Shown here: in pieces, positions 1-5,086 of the stretch
Numbering within the stretch: the first letter of the stretch is position 1
Layout of the letters: each line of letters begins with the position of its first letter
NCBI GenBank assembly: GCA_025354785.1
Contig: JANXME010000347.1
Coordinates: 1 to 34,778, forward strand
Source: Actinomycetes bacterium
GTDB lineage: Bacteria > Actinomycetota > Actinomycetes > Nanopelagicales > Nanopelagicaceae
Direction of reading: 5' to 3'
DNA length: 34,778 nucleotides
Made by a program: the position numbers and the translations under genes
The notes under the pieces: generated by a model
The model's database searches: none
What the model was told of the DNA's origin: nothing
Seen by the model: only the letters and a program-made list of their open reading frames with translations

Positions 1-207
1 ATGCGCAACGTTCGTACGGTGGGTGAGCTCAAGGAGCTGCTCAAGAGCTACGAAGACCACCAGCCGATCGGGCTGTCGTACCACCAAGATGAGGGAATCG
101 GGGAGACTTTGGTCGTGATGGCCGACGACTCCCATCAGAAGGATGTTGGCTGGGTTGGCCTAGAGGTCTTCGACACCTCCGATCTGACCGACGACGAGAA
201 CACCTAG
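1..207 (+). CDS. Small phage protein, MKVKELI-type paralog 1
   Basis: 68-residue protein that begins at the first base of the window, so a longer upstream start cannot be excluded. The N-terminus (VGELKELLKSYEDHQPIGLS) follows the pattern of three other proteins here (starts 2178, 6362, 8353): a short helix with a Leu-Ile/Leu core, an acidic turn, then a hydrophobic strand. It differs from them in lacking the DP-x-x-E/D-V-V-V motif. The function of this phage-typical family is unknown. The acidic C-terminus ends just upstream of a sigma-54-like box. Confidence 0.6.
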   Translation: MRNVRTVGELKELLKSYEDHQPIGLSYHQDEGIGETLVVMADDSHQKDVGWVGLEVFDTSDLTDDENT

Positions 208-227
208 GGAAGTTCCGCAGACGACCC

Positions 228-243
228 CGGCACGACGCTTGCA
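228..243 (+). promoter_or_regulatory. Sigma-54-like -24/-12 promoter, copy 1
   Basis: Sequence CGGCACGACGCTTGCA, with GG and GC separated by exactly 10 bases. It lies in the gap after the stop at 207 and 48 bases before the ATG at 290. A start about 12 bases after the GC would give a short leader carrying the AAGGAG site. It belongs to a set of 13 similar boxes in the window. Confidence 0.7.
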
Positions 244-289
244 GCGCCGGGGCAGCACCCCACGCAGCACCAACCAAGGAGCACCCCGC

Positions 290-487
290 ATGGCTTGGCA
301 ACCTCTCACGTTCACGCAGACCAGTCAGGGCCTCAAACCCCTCTCGGACGTCCGCATTGGCGGGACGTTCATGTTCGAGGGGGAGCAGTGGCGGCGGTTC
401 GAAGGCGGGGTGCGCCGGCAGGTCGGCAGGGCCCCCAAGGTGCTCCGCCAGCTGGCGCTCTGCACGCTGGTCTACATCACGGTCTGA
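290..487 (+). CDS. Small protein of unknown function
   Basis: 65-residue protein (MAWQPLTFTQTSQGLKPLSD...). The ATG at 290 is chosen because AAGGAG lies just upstream at 277-282; an in-frame extension to 239 would run into the promoter box. The middle (GGTFMFEGEQWRRFEGGVRR) looks like a short beta-rich segment, and the C-terminus (CTLVYITV) is hydrophobic. I do not recognise the family. It is the first gene behind sigma-54-like box 1. Confidence 0.6.
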   Translation: MAWQPLTFTQTSQGLKPLSDVRIGGTFMFEGEQWRRFEGGVRRQVGRAPKVLRQLALCTLVYITV

Positions 488-494
488 GAGCGCG

Positions 495-533
495 CGGGAC
501 GGCCCAACGTAGGTTAGTTGGACTGCCCCTTGT
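495..533 (+). terminator. Intergenic hairpin with CTGCCCCTT tail
   Basis: CCAAC (504-508) pairs with GTTGG (517-521), followed by CTGCCCCTTGT. The block GCGCGGGAC..CTGCCCCTTG..CTTCAA recurs at 2421-2467 in front of another gene. It may be a weak terminator, attenuator or processing site ahead of the CAACCAAGGAG ribosome site. Confidence 0.4.
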
Positions 534-554
534 ACCTTCAACCAAGGAGTAACC

Positions 555-659
555 ATGGAAGTCGTCGTGTTCGCGGTGTCCTGTCTGGCCCCGGCGGCGG
601 TGATTCTCACCGTCTTCGGCAACGTCGCCCAGCGCATCTACCACGCGGTCCGGAGCTAG
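555..659 (+). CDS. 34-residue single-span membrane peptide
   Basis: Starts at ATG 555 behind a strong CCAAGGAG site. The product (MEVVVFAVSCLAPAAVILTV...) is almost entirely one hydrophobic segment at residues 2-22, followed by a short basic tail (QRIYHAVRS). It probably inserts in the inner membrane. Small single-span phage proteins can be lysis, superinfection or host-takeover factors; nothing here distinguishes these. It is followed immediately by the GTG-start gene at 661. Confidence 0.55.
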   Translation: MEVVVFAVSCLAPAAVILTVFGNVAQRIYHAVRS

Positions 660-660
660 C

Positions 661-834
661 GTGGACAAAATTACCCTTACCTTCACTCGCAGGGAGTTGG
701 AGGAATACGCGGAAATTCTTCGCGAGTTCCGCACCAAGCCGGGCGGCGACCTGAGCCTGTTTCGGCGGGTGGTCGACAACGCCGTCCTCGACTTGCTCGT
801 CCACATCAACGGCAAGCTGGCAGAGAGGAGCTAG
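661..834 (+). CDS. 57-residue helical protein, GTG start
   Basis: The frame begins with GTG at 661, one base after the previous stop, with GGAG upstream inside the preceding gene. The product (VDKITLTFTRRELEEYAEIL...) starts with a strand then predicted helices rich in Glu, Arg and Leu, ending HINGKLAERS. The TFTRRELEEYAEILREF segment resembles small DNA- or protein-binding helical phage proteins, but I cannot name a family. The tight spacing suggests translational coupling. Confidence 0.5.
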   Translation: MDKITLTFTRRELEEYAEILREFRTKPGGDLSLFRRVVDNAVLDLLVHINGKLAERS

Positions 835-836
835 GC

Positions 837-905
837 ATGTTCTTGCTCGGCCTGATGTTGGTAGCGTTCGTTGTCATTTCCACCACGTGTGGAAGGGAAG
901 AATAG
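837..905 (+). CDS. 22-residue membrane peptide with terminal Cys
   Basis: Starts two bases after the previous stop. The product, MFLLGLMLVAFVVISTTCGR followed by EE, is a hydrophobic segment ending in STTCG. It closely resembles the N-terminus of the 42-residue protein at 6233 (hydrophobic stretch, then CATCGFESE), so it is probably a shorter paralog. The Thr before Cys is not a classical lipobox, so a transmembrane peptide is as likely as a lipoprotein. Confidence 0.45.
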   Translation: MFLLGLMLVAFVVISTTCGREE

Positions 906-930
906 AACTGAGTTGGTTCGTAGGAGGGCT

Positions 931-949
931 GGCAGGTGCCGAACCTGCC
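931..949 (+). terminator. Hairpin GGCAGGT/ACCTGCC
   Basis: A 7-base-pair stem with a 5-base loop, followed by CGCTTTCTC. It sits between the stop at 905 and the AATCAAGGAG ribosome site near 970, the same placement as the other intergenic hairpins here. Confidence 0.45.
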
Positions 950-982
950 CGCTTTCTCGTACCCACCAATCAAGGAGCCGTA

Positions 983-1039
983 ATGATGCGGGTGGCCTTT
1001 GATTTTGGCAGCCTGGACGGCGGCGCCCTCATCAGGTAA
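983..1039 (+). CDS. 18-residue peptide
   Basis: A clear CAAGGAG site at 971-977 precedes ATGATG. The short frame (MMRVAFDFGSLDGGALIR) ends at TAA 1037. It could be a real micropeptide or a leader whose translation influences the structured region downstream. No homology can be judged at this length. It is the last gene before an 800-base gene-poor gap. Confidence 0.35.
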   Translation: MMRVAFDFGSLDGGALIR

Positions 1040-1049
1040 GGACCCCAAT

Positions 1050-1072
1050 GACCAGGCGGGGCAAGCCTGGTC
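1050..1072 (+). terminator. Hairpin GACCAGG/CCTGGTC
   Basis: A 7-base-pair stem with a 9-base loop, directly after the 18-residue frame. There is no long T tract, so it may be structural rather than a terminator. Confidence 0.35.
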
Positions 1073-1089
1073 CCAAGCTGTAAAGGTAA

Positions 1090-1120
1090 TTGACATTCGA
1101 ATAATTTCGAAAATACCTGC
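1090..1120 (+). promoter_or_regulatory. Possible sigma-70 promoter with TTCGAA repeats
   Basis: TTGACA at 1090-1095 is a perfect -35 hexamer, but the -10 region 16-18 bases later (AATACC/TACCTG) is weak. Two TTCGAA palindromes, at 1096-1101 and 1106-1111, sit one DNA turn apart in the spacer, which would suit a dimeric regulator. If active, it would transcribe the 7-codon frame and the pseudoknot region. Confidence 0.3.
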
Positions 1121-1202
1121 AGCAGCCTGTAAACATTACATATGCCCTCCGGTAAGCATTAATCGCTCAGCACCGGGGTCGAAAATCCACAAGGAGGTCG
1201 CA

Positions 1203-1226
1203 ATGCCCCACAACGACACCAGCTAA
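1203..1226 (+). CDS. 7-codon leader peptide MPHNDTS
   Basis: A perfect AAGGAGG site at 1191-1197 is spaced correctly before ATG 1203, and the frame stops after seven codons. The stop lies four bases before the outer stem of the interleaved repeats at 1231-1351. Strong initiation signals on such a short frame are typical of regulatory leaders, although no obvious stalling motif is seen. Confidence 0.4.
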   Translation: MPHNDTS

Positions 1227-1228
1227 CC

Positions 1229-1352
1229 CACCAATCGTCATCGTCGCGGTTGGGTAGCCTCCAAACCAAAGGACGTACGGGACCGTGAGGAGTGTTTAGA
1301 TGTCTTAGGTGGAGGCTACCCCGCGTCCCGTACGTCGGCAAACCCGATTGGG
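1229..1352 (+). ncRNA. Structured RNA with long pseudoknot topology
   Basis: Two perfect inverted repeats are interleaved. GGGTAGCCTCC (1252-1262) pairs with 1311-1321 (11 base pairs), and GACGTACGGGAC (1272-1283) pairs with 1325-1336 (12 base pairs). The order A-B-A'-B' is that of an H-type pseudoknot. An outer stem, CCAATCG (1231-1237) with CGATTGG (1345-1351), encloses both. No coding frame fits. Stems this long and this close together are very unlikely by chance, so a functional RNA or a protein-binding DNA structure is likely. I do not recognise the RNA class. Confidence 0.6.
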
Positions 1353-1636
1353 TGTTCATCCGCCGGGGAGAAAACAACCTCCCAACGTACGCTAGCGGGT
1401 TAAGCGCGCCGGGGAGCTAAGGTCAAAGTCTACAAAGGTAGGGGAGGGGCTGACCGGTTATGTTTGTAGCTGTTGGTAGAAAGGCGCTTGCACTTGTCCG
1501 GGATTTTCCTTACTTCCTTAGCTTTTAACACCCCGTGCGGCAAGGTAACATAGGGTGTCTAGGAGGGCTGAGGAGGGGCTGGGGCATTTCGGTGACCACC
1601 GGAAAGAGCGCTTGGAGGGGTGTGCTTCCCCCCGGC
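1353..1636 (+). other. Gene-free region with further pairing
   Basis: No convincing gene. A 10-base direct repeat CGCCGGGGAG occurs at 1361 and 1407. GGTCA (1421-1425) can pair with 1451-1455 and CTACAAA (1430-1436) with 1463-1469, again interleaved. ACACCC (1528-1533) pairs with GGGTGT (1553-1558). A GGT/ACC-centred hairpin lies near 1586-1604. A large structured RNA covering 1040-1640 is possible. Confidence 0.4.
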
Positions 1637-1745
1637 GGGCACGGCTCTTGCAAAAGGAGGGGCAGCGGGCGGCGACGGGGAGGGGAAGGAGAGGGGGAAC
1701 CGGGTGCGGGGAGGGGCGGAGGCATGACCCCCTCGGGGCGGGCGG
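1560..1745 (+). other. Strongly purine- and G-rich tract
   Basis: The + strand holds many runs of three to five G separated by one to four bases (for example around 1655-1720), interrupted by a CCCCCC block at 1628-1633. The runs could form G-quadruplexes in DNA or RNA. The open frames across it are low-complexity Arg/Gly and are not credible genes. Confidence 0.45.
1637..1652 (+). promoter_or_regulatory. Sigma-54-like -24/-12 promoter, copy 2
   Basis: GGGCACGGCTCTTGCA, with GG and GC 10 bases apart, inside the G-rich tract. The next credible gene starts at GTG 1840, so the leader would be about 175 bases and G-rich. Confidence 0.6.
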
Positions 1746-1747
1746 CC

Positions 1748-1812
1748 GGAAGGTCGGTAAACATTTCTTAAGGAGCTTGGGTTGGGCCGGAACTGGTAGC
1801 CCCGACCTTTCC
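1748..1812 (+). other. Long-range inverted repeat before the ribosome site
   Basis: GGAAGGTCGG (1748-1757) pairs with CCGACCTTTCC (1802-1812) with one bulge. Together they enclose an unused AAGGAG at about 1770. The downstream arm ends shortly before the CCAAGGAG site used by the gene at 1840, so folding could affect its translation. Confidence 0.4.
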
Positions 1813-1839
1813 TTGTCCCCTTAACCAAGGAGCGTAACC

Positions 1840-2112
1840 GTGGACAGCATCACCCGGATGCACAAGCAAGAGCTCGATTGGCTTGCTGGATTCAAGTACA
1901 CGTGGAAGGTCACCTACGACGGCCGAACCTGGGTGCACATATCGAACCAGATCCGCCCCACCGAGGGCATGGAGAAGATCCCGTACTACGTGTTCGATTG
2001 GCTCGACTTTTGGGGTGACATCAACCTCGTGGGCGGCCCGGTCGTTTGGGAAGATACCCGGCACGGCATCCGCATGGAGTATATCGGCGAGATCTGGCGC
2101 CCCGAAGAGTAA
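1840..2112 (+). CDS. 90-residue protein of unknown function, GTG start
   Basis: GTG at 1840 follows TTAACCAAGGAG with good spacing; no ATG serves better. The product (MDSITRMHKQELDWLAGFKY...) is rich in Trp and Tyr (WKVTYDGRTWVHISN, YYVFDWLDFWGD, IWRPEE), suggesting a compact beta-rich domain. I do not recognise the family. It is the first gene downstream of sigma-54-like box 2 and the G-rich leader. Confidence 0.7.
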   Translation: MDSITRMHKQELDWLAGFKYTWKVTYDGRTWVHISNQIRPTEGMEKIPYYVFDWLDFWGDINLVGGPVVWEDTRHGIRMEYIGEIWRPEE

Positions 2113-2120
2113 ACCGCACT

Positions 2121-2146
2121 GACCGGGCTGCGTGATTAGCCCAGTC
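2121..2146 (+). terminator. Hairpin GGGCT/AGCCC
   Basis: A 5-base-pair stem (2125-2129 with 2138-2142), extended by outer GAC/GTC pairs, between the stop at 2112 and the CCAAGGAG site at 2165. It belongs to the same series of pre-gene hairpins. Confidence 0.4.
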
Positions 2147-2177
2147 CCACGTACCAACACTTAACCAAGGAGTAACC

Positions 2178-2414
2178 ATGAACGTGCGCGAACTGATGGA
2201 AGTACTCAGCAAGGCAGATCCGGAGATGGAGGTCGTGGTCGAGGACCACAGCAGCGAGTACTTCAGCGGAATCGAGTATCGAGGGACCGGCGTTCGGGAG
2301 GTCGCCCCGTCCCAGGAAGACGAAGGCGCAGGTTGTTGGGGGCCTTTGGAAGGGGCGCTCGTGTTGGCGCAGACCCACGAGTCGGTTGCGCGAGATACGC
2401 CCGGCGACGATTGA
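2178..2414 (+). CDS. Small phage protein, MKVKELI-type paralog 2
   Basis: 78-residue protein starting MNVRELMEVLSKADPEMEVV. The N-terminus carries the family pattern: short helix, DP-x-x-E, then a run of valines. It is shared with proteins at 6362 and 8353 and more distantly at 1. Proteins starting this way are common in phages but have no assigned role. The C-terminal half (EDEGAGCWGPLEGALVLAQT) differs from the paralogs. The start is set by TAACCAAGGAG upstream. Confidence 0.7.
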   Translation: MNVRELMEVLSKADPEMEVVVEDHSSEYFSGIEYRGTGVREVAPSQEDEGAGCWGPLEGALVLAQTHESVARDTPGDD

Positions 2415-2428
2415 GGCTGCGCGGGACC

Positions 2429-2449
2429 GCCTGACGCAACTAGTCAGGC
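2429..2449 (+). terminator. Hairpin GCCTGAC/GTCAGGC with CTGCCCCTT tail
   Basis: A 7-base-pair stem with a 7-base loop, followed by TGCCCCTTGTTGCTTCAA. The whole block resembles that at 490-540, indicating a duplicated regulatory element. Confidence 0.5.
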
Positions 2450-2499
2450 TGCCCCTTGTTGCTTCAATACAGGTTCAACCCGCAGGCGGAGGTAGCACA

Positions 2500-2772
2500 A
2501 TGAGGCAGATTCGGTACATGTCTGAACGAGATGGCGCGGTACTCGATAGCTCGCGTTTCCGGCAGCGCATCGAGACGTCGATTGCGGAACTCAGGACTCG
2601 GCTGGTTGAGGCGGAGATTTTCCGAGGTAAATACGCGGCCGGGTGTATTCAGGCTGGCGATACCTTTCTCGACTTCAGCGTGGTTGTGGAGGCGGGCTAC
2701 GACCGCACCGGCCCCGACTTGATTTCGGCCGAGGTGTTCGACGATGGCAAGGAGGACGCAAATGAGCCGTAG
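2500..2772 (+). CDS. 90-residue protein of unknown function
   Basis: ATG 2500 is preferred over the in-frame extension to 2386 because a GGCGGAGG site lies just upstream and the extension would cover the hairpin at 2429. The product (MRQIRYMSERDGAVLDSSRF...) has a helical section (RQRIETSIAELRTRLVEAEI) followed by a beta-rich part (GDTFLDFSVVVEAGYDRTGP). Its end overlaps the next gene by 11 bases, implying coupled translation. Confidence 0.65.
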   Translation: MRQIRYMSERDGAVLDSSRFRQRIETSIAELRTRLVEAEIFRGKYAAGCIQAGDTFLDFSVVVEAGYDRTGPDLISAEVFDDGKEDANEP

Positions 2773-2980
2773 CGACAAGTTGTGGTCAGAACTCAGTAAA
2801 GAAGAGAAGCAAGAGGAGAAGAAGGAGTTCATGGTTGGCTGGATGGTTGAGACGGGAGACACCCAAGAGGTCGCCAGCCTGATGTGGGGCGAGTACCTCA
2901 ACCAGGAGGGTTACACCAGCCGCGACGAGCAGATTGCGCAGCGACGGGACCTTGCATACGAAGCGGGACGACTCCGATGA
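2762..2980 (+). CDS. 72-residue charged helical protein
   Basis: ATG 2762 lies right behind an AAGGAGG site inside the preceding gene. The product begins with a dense Glu/Lys helix (WSELSKEEKQEEKKEFMVGW) and continues with MWGEYLNQEGYTSRDEQIAQ. It looks all-alpha and soluble, and I do not recognise the family. It overlaps the genes on both sides, consistent with one translational unit 2500-3183. Confidence 0.65.
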   Translation: MSRSDKLWSELSKEEKQEEKKEFMVGWMVETGDTQEVASLMWGEYLNQEGYTSRDEQIAQRRDLAYEAGRLR

Positions 2981-3183
2981 AGATCGCGGAACTCAAGGCA
3001 CGGTTGGTCAAGGCCGAACAGGCGGCCGAGATCTGGCGCGTGGTCAATAACCTGCGTACCAGTGACAATTGGCAGGGTCTTGAGCTACTCGCCCAGAGAC
3101 TCGACGCGGTAGCGGTCCAGCTGACCAAGGAATCTGGAACCGATTACACAGACATCGTGGAAGAGTTCGAGCTTGGCGATTGA
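2977..3183 (+). CDS. 68-residue helical protein
   Basis: ATGA overlap with the previous stop sets the start. The product (MKIAELKARLVKAEQAAEIW...) begins with a heptad-like helix, then WQGLELLAQRLDAVAVQLTK and an acidic tail (DIVEEFELGD). It could form a short coiled coil or helical bundle. No family recognised. A possible 21-codon TTG frame (3173-3238) ending near the next gene is too weak to list separately. Confidence 0.6.
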   Translation: MKIAELKARLVKAEQAAEIWRVVNNLRTSDNWQGLELLAQRLDAVAVQLTKESGTDYTDIVEEFELGD

Positions 3184-3239
3184 GTGCATAGAGGTCGAAG
3201 AGTTCGAAGATCAGGTCTGTCTCTGGAGGGAGGTGTAAA

Positions 3240-3665
3240 ATGGCTGAGATCGAGATTACCGAGGAGCAGCGTGTAGAGATTATCGCTGCTATTAAGAAGT
3301 ACCGGAACGGGAAGATAACGCTGATGAAGTTTCTGAGCATCGTGGGGTTCGGCGACGACTCTGGGCTCGTCGAAAACCATCAAGTTGCCCTCTTTGAAGT
3401 AGAGGGCAACACAGTCGACCACGCATTGGAGTTGGTTGGCGTGGAGGAACCGGAAGATGACGATCCCGAGCCGGTTGATCCTCGGCCGAAATTCACGTTC
3501 GAGCTCGTAGAACGGATCAGAATCGCCACCACGGTGGAAGTTCATGCCGACACCGAGCAGGAAGCAATGGACAAGGCGTTCAATGAGGCTGACGCAGACC
3601 TCGACGTTGCGCCGGGCTGGGAAGTCAACATCGAAGACTCGTGGATTGAAAAGGTAAAAGTCTGA
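3240..3665 (+). CDS. Two-part protein with DpnD/PcfM-like C-terminus
   Basis: 141 residues behind GGAGGGAGG. Residues 1-75 (MAEIEITEEQRVEIIAAIKK...) are mostly helical; an acidic linker near residue 80 (EEPEDDDPEPVDP) follows. The end (RIRIATTVEVHADTEQEAMD...) matches the beta-alpha pattern V-x-V-x-A-D/E-T/S-E-x-E-A of small phage and plasmid proteins of the DpnD/PcfM type, also seen at 7528 and 12909. Function unknown. A strong terminator-like palindrome follows. Confidence 0.65.
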   Translation: MAEIEITEEQRVEIIAAIKKYRNGKITLMKFLSIVGFGDDSGLVENHQVALFEVEGNTVDHALELVGVEEPEDDDPEPVDPRPKFTFELVERIRIATTVEVHADTEQEAMDKAFNEADADLDVAPGWEVNIEDSWIEKVKV

Positions 3666-3673
3666 GGATGTGC

Positions 3674-3710
3674 GGGTGAGCCCAAACATGTTTGGGCTCA
3701 CCCTTATTTT
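3674..3710 (+). terminator. Perfect 30-base palindrome plus T-rich tail
   Basis: GGGTGAGCCCAAACA (3674-3688) is followed directly by its exact reverse complement (3689-3703), then TTATTTTC. A 13-base-pair or longer stem with a U-rich tail is a good rho-independent terminator. It closes the 3240 gene, and the next gene has its own CAAGGAG site. Confidence 0.75.
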
Positions 3711-3733
3711 CTCAATCGAGATCAAGGAGACAC

Positions 3734-4186
3734 ATGCCCACCTGGAATGACTGCCAAGCTGCTTATGCCAAACACCCGCATGAAGTTTGCTGCATTGGAG
3801 CGGCTCTTTCAGCACGCGACGTATGGAGTGATGGAGAGGATTGGAGCTTAGCAGCGTTGTGGGCGATTGATTGTGCTGAAAGGGTTGCAAAAGGAGATGC
3901 TGCCGACGCTGCCAACGCTGCTGCCGACGCTGCCAACGCTGCTGCCAACGCTGCTGCCTACGCTGCTGCCTACGCTGCTGCCTACGCTGCTGCCTACGCT
4001 GCTGCCATCGAGCGCCTACCACTCACTGTCGGTATTTGGGGTAAATGGGAGGAGGCGCACGGCATCGCGAAGGCAGGCGACTACCTCATGCGCATAGACC
4101 CCGTTGACGGAGCAATCACCTTCGTTGAACGAGAAGATTTGGAGCCTCACGAGTTGATTGCCCTCGACGAGATTCTGGAGCGGTAA
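3734..4186 (+). CDS. Ala-rich tandem-repeat protein
   Basis: 150 residues; ATG 3734 follows ATCAAGGAGACAC. Residues 1-55 (MPTWNDCQAAYAKHPHEVCC...) contain Trp, Cys and an acidic turn (WSDGEDWSLAALWAIDCAER). Residues about 56-92 are repeats of Ala-Ala-Ala-X with X = Asp, Asn or Tyr, including four AAAY units. The C-terminus (VGIWGKWEEAHGIAKAGDYL) is an ordinary folded domain. The layout resembles bacterial Imm5-like putative immunity proteins with AAAY helices, but that is resemblance only. The repeat is coded by a 12-base tandem repeat, so its length may vary. Confidence 0.7.
   Translation: MPTWNDCQAAYAKHPHEVCCIGAALSARDVWSDGEDWSLAALWAIDCAERVAKGDAADAANAAADAANAAANAAAYAAAYAAAYAAAYAAAIERLPLTVGIWGKWEEAHGIAKAGDYLMRIDPVDGAITFVEREDLEPHELIALDEILER
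3899..4009 (+). repeat. 12-base tandem repeat in coding sequence
   Basis: Four perfect copies of GCTGCTGCCTAC at 3950-3997, flanked upstream by degenerate GCTGCCGAC/GCCAAC units. The 12-base period keeps frame, so slippage would add or remove AAAY units without breaking the gene. Confidence 0.9.
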
Positions 4187-4206
4187 TTTTTTTTTTTTTT
4201 TTTTTT
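4187..4206 (+). repeat. Homopolymer of 20 T
   Basis: Twenty consecutive T begin at the base after the TAA stop of the Ala-rich gene. No stable hairpin precedes it, so it is not a standard terminator. It may be a slippage site, an unusual transcript end or an assembly artefact. Confidence 0.9.
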
Positions 4207-4245
4207 GCAACGTAGCAAGGAGATACGCCATGGAACGCAACATTT

Positions 4246-4455
4246 GTGTATTATCAAGTTCAGCCATCCCACGGCTTTTACGGAGCCCGCATCTGGGTGT
4301 CGTGGTCCTCCATCACGCCGGAGGTACGTGAGGGGCTGAACGCCCACTCCAAGTGGGGAGGTGCCGACAAGCGCGACCAGACCGGGCAATCGTGGGAGTT
4401 TGGCGAAGATCAGTTGTGGGAGGCATGCAGCTTCCTCAACTGCATCGGTCGTTGA
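4246..4455 (+). CDS. Small protein, probable frameshift near the start
   Basis: The frame from GTG 4246 gives a credible 69-residue protein (MYYQVQPSHGFYGARIWVSW...). However, the well-placed AAGGAGATACGCC site belongs to ATG 4230, which is in another frame and stops after 33 codons. Removing one base near CATTTGTG (4241-4248) would join them as MERNIVYYQVQ.... A sequencing indel, a pseudogene or ribosomal frameshifting are possible; the nearby 20-T run makes an error plausible. Function unknown. Confidence 0.5.
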   Translation: MYYQVQPSHGFYGARIWVSWSSITPEVREGLNAHSKWGGADKRDQTGQSWEFGEDQLWEACSFLNCIGR

Positions 4456-4466
4456 TCCTCCACGGC

Positions 4467-4482
4467 TGGCACGCCGCTCGCA
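4467..4482 (+). promoter_or_regulatory. Sigma-54-like -24/-12 promoter, copy 3
   Basis: TGGCACGCCGCTCGCA: a perfect -24 half and a -12 half with one change (TCGCA). It lies in a gap 66 bases before the ATG at 4548. Confidence 0.65.
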
Positions 4483-4500
4483 AAGAATCCACAGCAGGAT

Positions 4501-4520
4501 CCGGCGCAATCCCGCGCCGG
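4501..4520 (+). other. Leader hairpin CCGGCGC/GCGCCGG
   Basis: A 7-base-pair GC stem with a 6-base loop, placed in the predicted leader between the sigma-54-like box and the AAAGGAG site of the 4548 gene. It could stabilise the 5' end of the transcript. Confidence 0.5.
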
Positions 4521-4547
4521 TAATCAACGCAGCAAAGGAGATACACC

Positions 4548-5003
4548 ATGGACAGCAAGACCCCGATCAGCCTCATTGACATGAAGAACGCCATCAAGGC
4601 GAACCTCGGCACCCCGCAGAGCAACGCGAACGCTGCCAAGACCCTCGCCGGGACTCAGTTCTTCGCTGAGAACATCAAGGGAGAGTTCGTCATCGCCACC
4701 CTTCTCCCCGACCTCAGCCCGAAGGGCAAGCTCACCGCCAGCCTCAAGTGCGCGGTCGACGGATGCGACAGCGTCCACGTCCGGGAGATGAGCGACTGGC
4801 ACCAGTCCCTCAAGTGCGCGATTCACGCGGAGGCCAGCAAGGCGAAGCTGACTCCCGAGGAGAAACAGCAGCGCGCGGTTGCGAAGGCCCAGGCCTTCCT
4901 CGCCGCCAACGCGGCGCAGGCTGTCCCGCCCACGCTGCGCAGCGGTCCGACCCTCGACGCCATCGAGGCTGCTGAGGCTGCCGCCGAGCAGAACGCGAGC
5001 TAG
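4548..5003 (+). CDS. Zinc-ribbon-like protein, paralog A
   Basis: 151 residues from ATG 4548 behind AAAGGAG. The core (KLTASLKCAVDGCDSVHVRE, then MSDWHQSLKC) has Cys spaced as in small zinc ribbons and a conserved SDWHQ. The 207-residue protein at 23612 shares KGKL/GKLQAS, a Cys, H-x-R-E and SDWHQ, so the two are paralogs. The Ala/Glu-rich C-terminus looks helical. Codons are markedly GC-rich, and both copies have their own sigma-54-like promoter, suggesting high expression. Function unknown; DNA or RNA binding is plausible. Confidence 0.75.
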   Translation: MDSKTPISLIDMKNAIKANLGTPQSNANAAKTLAGTQFFAENIKGEFVIATLLPDLSPKGKLTASLKCAVDGCDSVHVREMSDWHQSLKCAIHAEASKAKLTPEEKQQRAVAKAQAFLAANAAQAVPPTLRSGPTLDAIEAAEAAAEQNAS

Positions 5004-5017
5004 TATCGCGGCAGGTT

Positions 5018-5068
5018 GGGGTGGTCAACCACCCCTCCTTGCTCAACTTCCTGAAATTGGTCAGGGAG
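5018..5068 (+). repeat. Two-hairpin element, copy a
   Basis: Hairpin 1, GGGGTGGT/ACCACCCC (5018-5035), is followed by TCCTTGCTCAA. Hairpin 2, CTTCCTGA/TCAGGGAG (5048-5068), is followed by GTCAAGGAG, the ribosome site of the gene at 5087. The layout matches the copies at 5285, 6165 and 7716. Confidence 0.7.
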
Positions 5069-5086
5069 TCGTCAAGGAGCATTAAC

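Noticed and set aside
41-637. Long - strand frame in the GC-rich start
   Set aside because: GC-rich DNA leaves open shadow frames; composition is Arg/Pro/Ser-rich, and + strand genes with ribosome sites explain the region.
1555-1824. Frames through the G-rich tract on both strands
   Set aside because: Composition is Arg/Gly or Pro/Ser low complexity with no supported start; better read as noncoding.
3899-4009. CRISPR array
   Set aside because: The repeat is a 12-base coding microsatellite without spacers.
3144-4022. Long open frame on the - strand (292 codons)
   Set aside because: Its start is a low-complexity Gln/Arg repeat, the antisense of the 12-base Ala repeat, and it covers well-supported + strand genes with ribosome sites.
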